Shown piece after piece: positions 59,760-64,000 of a DNA stretch of 64,000 nt (position 1 is its first letter; every line of letters begins with the position of its first letter). The stretch comes from Planctomycetota bacterium. Its GTDB lineage: Bacteria > Planctomycetota > JAJSAM01. The notes under the pieces are model-generated. The model was given only the letters and a program-made list of their open reading frames with translations, was not told the DNA's origin and did not search any database. The stretch lies in contig JAJSAM010000026.1 of the NCBI GenBank assembly GCA_024274785.1, positions 173,048 to 237,047 of the forward strand, given 5' to 3'. The position numbers were made by a program, and so were the translations under genes.

Positions 59760-60170
59760 ATGAGGAAGTCCCTGATGGCGATGATGATGATGGGGATCGT
59801 GGGCATGGTCCTCATGGCCGGGATGGGTTCATATTTCGTCGGAAAGGTCGGGAACGCGGAGATGGTCAGTCCCCTTCGCAAGGAACTCGGCGCCATCTAC
59901 GGCCACCAGATGAAAGACCCCGAGACCCTGAAAGTCCGTGTGAAGAAGGACGAGGGCGGCCAGGGGATCGTCGTCAGCTTTACGCCGAAGGACAGCCTGT
60001 TGCGGGACCAGCAACGCCGGGACCGCCAGATCCGTCGGCTCGCGAACCACGTGCTCGGCCAACCGGACTGGAGGAGAATCAACTTCGTGGAGGTGCACCT
60101 GGTCTTGCCGGAGGGCCGGGTCATCGAATCTCGCTTCGAGCGCGCCCCGGTTCCCGCCTTCCCCGAGTAG
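59760..60170 (+). CDS. Small membrane-anchored protein of unknown function
   Basis: Met-rich N-terminal transmembrane helix ([22 protein letters not shown]) and a cytoplasmic or periplasmic 110-residue domain ([43 protein letters not shown]). No family recognised. GGGGAGGG lies just before the ATG at 59760. Confidence 0.6.
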   Translation: MRKSLMAMMMMGIVGMVLMAGMGSYFVGKVGNAEMVSPLRKELGAIYGHQMKDPETLKVRVKKDEGGQGIVVSFTPKDSLLRDQQRRDRQIRRLANHVLGQPDWRRINFVEVHLVLPEGRVIESRFERAPVPAFPE

Positions 60171-60316
60171 GCTCCAGGGCCCGTCTGGAAACACCTGCTG
60201 CATTCGAAGGCATCTGTCTCCCGCCCGGTTGCGCTCCTCGCGCCTTGCCGGGCGCATCAGCGTTCGCTGTCCTGCGAACTTGTTCTTGCGCGGACCCTCA
60301 CCACGCCAAATCCTTT

Positions 60317-60344
60317 TTGAACTCGGTGGGTGTTCGTCTACATT
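60317..60344 (+). promoter_or_regulatory. Candidate promoter of rpmE
   Basis: TTGAAC (60317-60322), 16 bases, TACATT (60339-60344), 62 bases before the rpmE ATG. Both boxes match the consensus at four or more positions. Confidence 0.6.
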
Positions 60345-60405
60345 GGGGGTTTCACCGTCAGTTTCAGGCAAAGATCCCGTGGGCGCGATGGCGCCGGAGT
60401 CGGTC

Positions 60406-60639
60406 ATGAGAAAAGACATTCACCCGAAGTACGTAGAGTGCAAGGTGACTTGTGGTTGCGGCGAGACGTTCGTTACCCGTTCGACCCGCAAGGAGTTGAA
60501 CGTGGAGATCTGCTCCAGGTGCCACCCGTTCTACACTGGACGCCAGAAGTTCGTGGACACCGCCGGCCGCGTGGAGAAGTTCCTCCGCAAGTACGGCATG
60601 AAGCAGGAGCAGGAGCAGGAGCAGGAGCAGGGGGCGTAA
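60406..60639 (+). CDS. rpmE: 50S ribosomal protein L31, zinc-binding form
   Basis: bL31: [25 protein letters not shown] and [24 protein letters not shown]; cysteines in CKVTCGCG and CSRC bind zinc (C+ form). The 77 residues end in an unusual QEQEQEQEQ tail. Confidence 0.95.
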   Translation: MRKDIHPKYVECKVTCGCGETFVTRSTRKELNVEICSRCHPFYTGRQKFVDTAGRVEKFLRKYGMKQEQEQEQEQGA

Positions 60640-60663
60640 GGCCCGGGTTCCGGGCAAGAACGC

Positions 60664-61764
60664 ATGAGCGTAGAGGACGCCGTCAGGAAGCACCTGGCCC
60701 ACGCGGGCGAGAGATACCGGGATCTCCTGCAGAAATCGCAGGATCCGGAGGTCGCGTCGGACCATGTCCGGGCGGGCGCCGTGCTTCGTGAAATGGGTGG
60801 ATTCACCCGGTTTGCGGAAATCCACGGTGACCTCGTGGCGGCTGAGAATGGCATCACCGAGGCCCGGGAGATGCTCGAACTCGACGAGGACGAGGAGACT
60901 CGCCTCCTCGTGGAGTCCGAGATCGAGGACCAGGAAGCCAGGGTGCGGCGTCTCCTCGGGGAAGCTCGTGACCTTATGCTCTCCGATGACGGCCACAGCG
61001 GCCGCAATGTGATCATGGAGATCCGGGCCGGGACCGGCGGCGACGAGGCCGGCTTGTTTGCTGGTGACCTGTTCCGCATGTACACCCGCTACGCGGAGCG
61101 CCAGCACTTCAAGACGGAGGTGCTGAGCGTGGTTCCGACGGCGCTCGAGGGCGGCCTGAAGGAAGTGGTCCTGTCTATCAAGGGGAAGACTGCGTGGTCC
61201 GGGCTGCGGTTCGAGTCCGGCGGTCATCGGGTCCAGAGGGTCCCGAAGACCGAGGCGCAGGGCCGGATCCACACCTCCCTCGCGACGGTGGCGGTGATGC
61301 CCGAGGCGGAAGAGGTCGATGTCGATGTCCGGAAGGACGATCTCAAGATCGACTTCTACCGGGCTTCCGGACCCGGGGGCCAGAAGGTCAACAAGACCTC
61401 GAGTGCGGTGCGCATCGTGCACCTGCCCACCGGCATCAAGGTCGAGTGCCAGGATGAGAAGTCCCAGCACAAGAACAAGGCCCGGGGGATGAAGATCCTG
61501 CTGGCGCGGATCCTGGACCACCACCGGATGAAAGCGGATGCGGAACGATCCGACCTCAGGCGGAGCCAGATCGGCTCCGGAGATCGGAACGAGCGGGTCC
61601 GGACGTACAACTTTCCTCAGTCCCGGGTGACGGATCACCGGATAAACCTGAACCTCTACAACCTCACCGCCGTTATGGATGGTGACCTCGAGGAACTGTT
61701 TGCGAAGCTCACCGAGTACAGTCGTGAACAGCGGCTCAAGGCGCTTGCACAAGAGCATGATTGA
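60664..61764 (+). CDS. prfA: Peptide chain release factor 1
   Basis: Recognises UAA/UAG stops. Domain 1 helices, the GGQ loop in [18 protein letters not shown], and the [14 protein letters not shown] segment; 366 residues. C-terminal [16 protein letters not shown] typical. Followed by a zinc-ribbon gene and prmC, whose product methylates the GGQ glutamine. Confidence 0.96.
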   Translation: MSVEDAVRKHLAHAGERYRDLLQKSQDPEVASDHVRAGAVLREMGGFTRFAEIHGDLVAAENGITEAREMLELDEDEETRLLVESEIEDQEARVRRLLGEARDLMLSDDGHSGRNVIMEIRAGTGGDEAGLFAGDLFRMYTRYAERQHFKTEVLSVVPTALEGGLKEVVLSIKGKTAWSGLRFESGGHRVQRVPKTEAQGRIHTSLATVAVMPEAEEVDVDVRKDDLKIDFYRASGPGGQKVNKTSSAVRIVHLPTGIKVECQDEKSQHKNKARGMKILLARILDHHRMKADAERSDLRRSQIGSGDRNERVRTYNFPQSRVTDHRINLNLYNLTAVMDGDLEELFAKLTEYSREQRLKALAQEHD

Positions 61765-61825
61765 ACTTGGCTCACGTCGAGGATGATGGTAGACCCGTTC
61801 GCGACGTGAACTCAGGAGGAAGACG

Positions 61826-62656
61826 ATGAAGACCTGCCCGTCCTGTGGATCCGAAGTTGCGGAAGACGCACTCGAGTGCCTCTGCGGATACTCCTTTGAC
61901 GAGGAGGCTGCGAATGAAGATGAGCTTCTGAAGCCAGCGGAGGGCGCCGAAGCGGTAGACGAGATGGCCGACGAGGGAGATCTCGACGTCGGCGCGGACG
62001 ATCTCGAGGACGCGCCGGAGGAGCAGCGGGACGCGTTCCCCGAACTCTCCATGGACCGTGAGGCGCCGACGACCAAGCACTGTGTATTCTGCGGGAGCGA
62101 AATCGCCGCCGGTGCCCTGCGCTGCGCCCACTGTGCGGGCTTCCTGCCGATCGCGGAGGGGGCGATCTTCAAGCAGTACTTCTTCTTCCTGTTCGCCAGC
62201 CTGGCCATGGCGATCGGGACGATGCTCCCCTGGGAGCGGACGTTCCTGAAGGGGAACCTCACCGGCGCCGACTCCATCGGCGGCGGGTTCCTCCTCGTCT
62301 TCGCGGTCTACGGCGTCATCGTTTCGGTCTGGAATATCTATCACCGCAAGATGATCGTCTGGCCGGTGATGCTCGCCGCGATCGACGGCGCGGTGCTCGG
62401 TATCCAGCGTGTGATCCAGATCGTCCCGAACGTGGTCGTGGAAATCCCGGAGGGCTCGTCCGGCCTCTACAAGATCCAGCTCACGGTGAAGACCTACGCC
62501 CAGTCCTTCGGCCCGGGACTCTACCTGGTCACCATCTTCTCGGTGCTGGTGCTCTTCTCCGTCGTGGTCTCCGTCTTCGCGGGTGCCAAGCAGGATGCCC
62601 GGCGGAAGGCCGAGGAGCGGGAGATGCGCGCCGCGACCCGCAAGTCGCGCCGGTAG
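61826..62656 (+). CDS. Zinc-ribbon membrane protein of unknown function
   Basis: Two zinc ribbons at the N-terminus (CPSCGSEVAEDALECLCGY; CVFCGSEIAAGALRCAHC) separated by an acidic linker, then about four transmembrane helices in a region rich in Phe and Val (IFKQYFFFLFASLAMAIGTML; SIGGGFLLVFAVYGVIVSVW). 276 residues. Inserted between prfA and prmC. TTGGCT-N17-TAGACC at 61767-61795 may be a weak promoter. Confidence 0.7.
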   Translation: MKTCPSCGSEVAEDALECLCGYSFDEEAANEDELLKPAEGAEAVDEMADEGDLDVGADDLEDAPEEQRDAFPELSMDREAPTTKHCVFCGSEIAAGALRCAHCAGFLPIAEGAIFKQYFFFLFASLAMAIGTMLPWERTFLKGNLTGADSIGGGFLLVFAVYGVIVSVWNIYHRKMIVWPVMLAAIDGAVLGIQRVIQIVPNVVVEIPEGSSGLYKIQLTVKTYAQSFGPGLYLVTIFSVLVLFSVVVSVFAGAKQDARRKAEEREMRAATRKSRR

Positions 62657-62674
62657 GGAAGAAGCGGTCATCGA

Positions 62675-63532
62675 ATGCCTGAGGATCGCCTGACCGTCCT
62701 GACGATCCTCGAGCGCAGCGAGCAGTACTTCCGCGGGTCGGGCCTCGACAGCCCGCGACTCGATGCGGAGGTGCTGCTCGCGTTCGTGCTGGGGATCACC
62801 CGGATGAAGCTCTACACGGGCTTCGACCGCCCCCTCGTCCCCGACGAGGTCTCCGCATTCCGCCAACTCGTCCGCCGCCGGGCGGATCGCGTTCCGGTGG
62901 CTTACATCACCGGCAAGAAGGAGTTTCACTCGCTCGATTTCGCCGTGGATGAGCGTGTGCTCATCCCTCGTCCCGAGACCGAGCACCTGGTCGACGCGGC
63001 GGTGGAGCTTGCCGGGAATCTCGATGCTCCCTCGCTCCTCGATATCGGCACCGGAAGCGGGGCGATTGCGGTCGCCTTCGCATCGGTTCGCGCCACCGCC
63101 CGGTTCACCGCCACCGATCTCTCGCCGGACGCGCTCGCGGTGGCGAGGTGCAACGCCGAGGCCCATGGTGTGGCGGAGCGTGGCGAGTTCCTCGAAGGTG
63201 ATCTCTACGGACCGGTCGTGGAGTCGGCGCGGTTCGACCTGATCGTCTCCAATCCCCCCTACGTCGCCCCCGATGAGGAGGTCGATCCGGAGTGCCGGAA
63301 GGAGCCGGCCCTGGCGCTCTTCACCGGCGAGGACCCGGTTCTGATCTACCGGCGTCTACTCGAGGGCGCCCCGGCCCATCTCGCCGTCGGCGGGTACGTC
63401 CTCCTGGAGATCGCCGAAAACCGGGAGGAGGAGATTCGCGCCGCCGCGCCACCGGAACTCGAGGTCGTGCGGGTGATCCTGGACTTCGGGGGCCATCCGA
63501 GGGTGCTGGTCGCGAAAGTGACAGGCACCTGA
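62675..63532 (+). CDS. prmC: Release-factor glutamine methyltransferase
   Basis: N5-methylates the GGQ glutamine of RF1/RF2. The N-terminal helical domain is followed by the SAM-binding motif DIGTGSGAIAVA and the catalytic SNPPYV; 285 residues. Pairing with prfA is conserved across bacteria. Confidence 0.95.
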   Translation: MPEDRLTVLTILERSEQYFRGSGLDSPRLDAEVLLAFVLGITRMKLYTGFDRPLVPDEVSAFRQLVRRRADRVPVAYITGKKEFHSLDFAVDERVLIPRPETEHLVDAAVELAGNLDAPSLLDIGTGSGAIAVAFASVRATARFTATDLSPDALAVARCNAEAHGVAERGEFLEGDLYGPVVESARFDLIVSNPPYVAPDEEVDPECRKEPALALFTGEDPVLIYRRLLEGAPAHLAVGGYVLLEIAENREEEIRAAAPPELEVVRVILDFGGHPRVLVAKVTGT

Positions 63533-63781
63533 CCCCGTCGACCAGGAACCTGAACCGTCCGAACCACACCTGCCCGCGAACCATCCCCCCTTCAGAGGGT
63601 CGACCGCCGTATCGACCACACCCACCCGGTGGTCCTCCCGGGAAGTACCGCCGGTGCCGGCCACCCGCCCGCCGAGTACCAGACCGCCCGCCCCCCATCA
63701 TCACCCGAAGCGGCGGTGGCTGGCTCGAAGGGCGGGCCGGATACCGAAGGATTGTCCCCATCCCGGTATCCCGGTATCTCT

Positions 63782-64000
63782 TCAGCGAACGGCCTCCACC
63801 GCATTCCTAAACATCTGCAAGCCGTCGCCCTCCTCCGCCAGCCCGTCACGGGTCCAGGTCGGGTGATGCCAGGGTGCAATGAAGCGCTCCGGGTGGGGCA
63901 TCAGGCCGAGGATGCGTCCGGTGGGGTCGCAGATTCCGGCGATGGCGTTCGGGGATCCGTTCGGATTGAGGGGGTACGCGGGGTTCTGGCCGCCGCTTTT
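63782..64000 (-). CDS. purQ: Phosphoribosylformylglycinamidine synthase glutamine amidotransferase, 3' part
   Basis: A frame open from the right edge to a TGA at 63782 encodes [18 protein letters not shown] and [17 protein letters not shown], the C-terminal signature of the class I amidotransferase in PurQ or fused PurL. His and Glu of the catalytic triad lie in MPHPER. The gene begins outside the window, so separate PurQ versus fused PurL cannot be told. Confidence 0.85.
   Translation of the reverse strand, partial: KSGGQNPAYPLNPNGSPNAIAGICDPTGRILGLMPHPERFIAPWHHPTWTRDGLAEEGDGLQMFRNAVEAVR

Overview
The window is 64 kb of GC-rich, gene-dense chromosomal DNA, almost all housekeeping genes, from a diderm (Gram-negative-type) bacterium. 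BamA, a Skp/OmpH chaperone and an LpxC-FabZ fusion indicate an outer membrane with lipid A precursors. MurA indicates peptidoglycan precursor synthesis, and IspA-type prenyltransferase with Dxs indicates the MEP isoprenoid route. The lineage cannot be fixed from sequence reading alone. The LpxC-FabZ fusion and a TPR protein carrying two RNA-polymerase-alpha C-terminal domains lead me to favour Planctomycetota or a relative, with moderate confidence. Short overlaps between neighbours (ATGA, GTGA, TTGA, even CTGA) are common. Non-ATG starts are frequent (many GTG and TTG), and two genes, pth and ffh, appear to start with CTG.

Layout. 1-900: 3' end of cinA. 953-1027: tRNA-Gln. 1152-7341: glmU-prs-rplY-pth-rpsF-rpsR-rplI-dnaB. 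7358-12859: outer-membrane biogenesis genes bamA (broken by a frameshift near 9030), skp/ompH and lpxC-fabZ, then a Gfo/Idh/MocA dehydrogenase. 12997-15943: rpsB-tsf-pyrH-frr. 15978-16653: tRNA-Lys and a non-coding stretch with hairpins and a 37-bp tandem repeat. 16654-27583: pyruvate-phosphate-dikinase regulator, MscS channel, transglutaminase-like protein, a transporter remnant, a NodI/NodJ-like ABC exporter, truB, a lipoprotein, a zinc alcohol dehydrogenase and a DUF885 protein. 27604-28213: non-coding, with a highly structured RNA candidate. 28214-33413: GNAT acetyltransferase, tRNA-Glu, Xer recombinase, two exported or membrane unknowns, a Nudix hydrolase and a coiled-coil membrane protein. 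33860-41475: rny-ymdB-xseA-xseB-ispA-dxs-nadK. 41477-46639: DUF58 and BatA-type proteins and several membrane unknowns including CvpA. 46935-48905: a large beta-propeller lipoprotein. 49050-53736 (minus strand): moxR, asnS, ruvA and the TPR/alpha-CTD gene. 53851-63532: HIT, murA, ffh, rpsP, an endonuclease-III-like protein with a histone-H1-like tail, maf, DUF192, rpmE, prfA, a zinc-ribbon membrane protein and prmC. The right edge holds the 3' end of a PurQ/PurL-type amidotransferase gene on the minus strand.

The most unusual feature is a dispersed repeat of about 75 bp found at four gene junctions (pyrH|frr, upstream of ppsR, rny|ymdB, upstream of ruvA). At all four it points the same way relative to the downstream gene, and its last bases abut or contain the start codon. 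At two loci it forms the ends of a 313-bp composite element. At pyrH it encodes the protein's C-terminal tail and stop codon, then leads directly into the start region of frr. Other notable items are the TPR/double alpha-CTD protein behind the best sigma70-like promoter in the window, and the FeS HhH-GPD protein that lacks the catalytic lysine and carries an H1-like tail.
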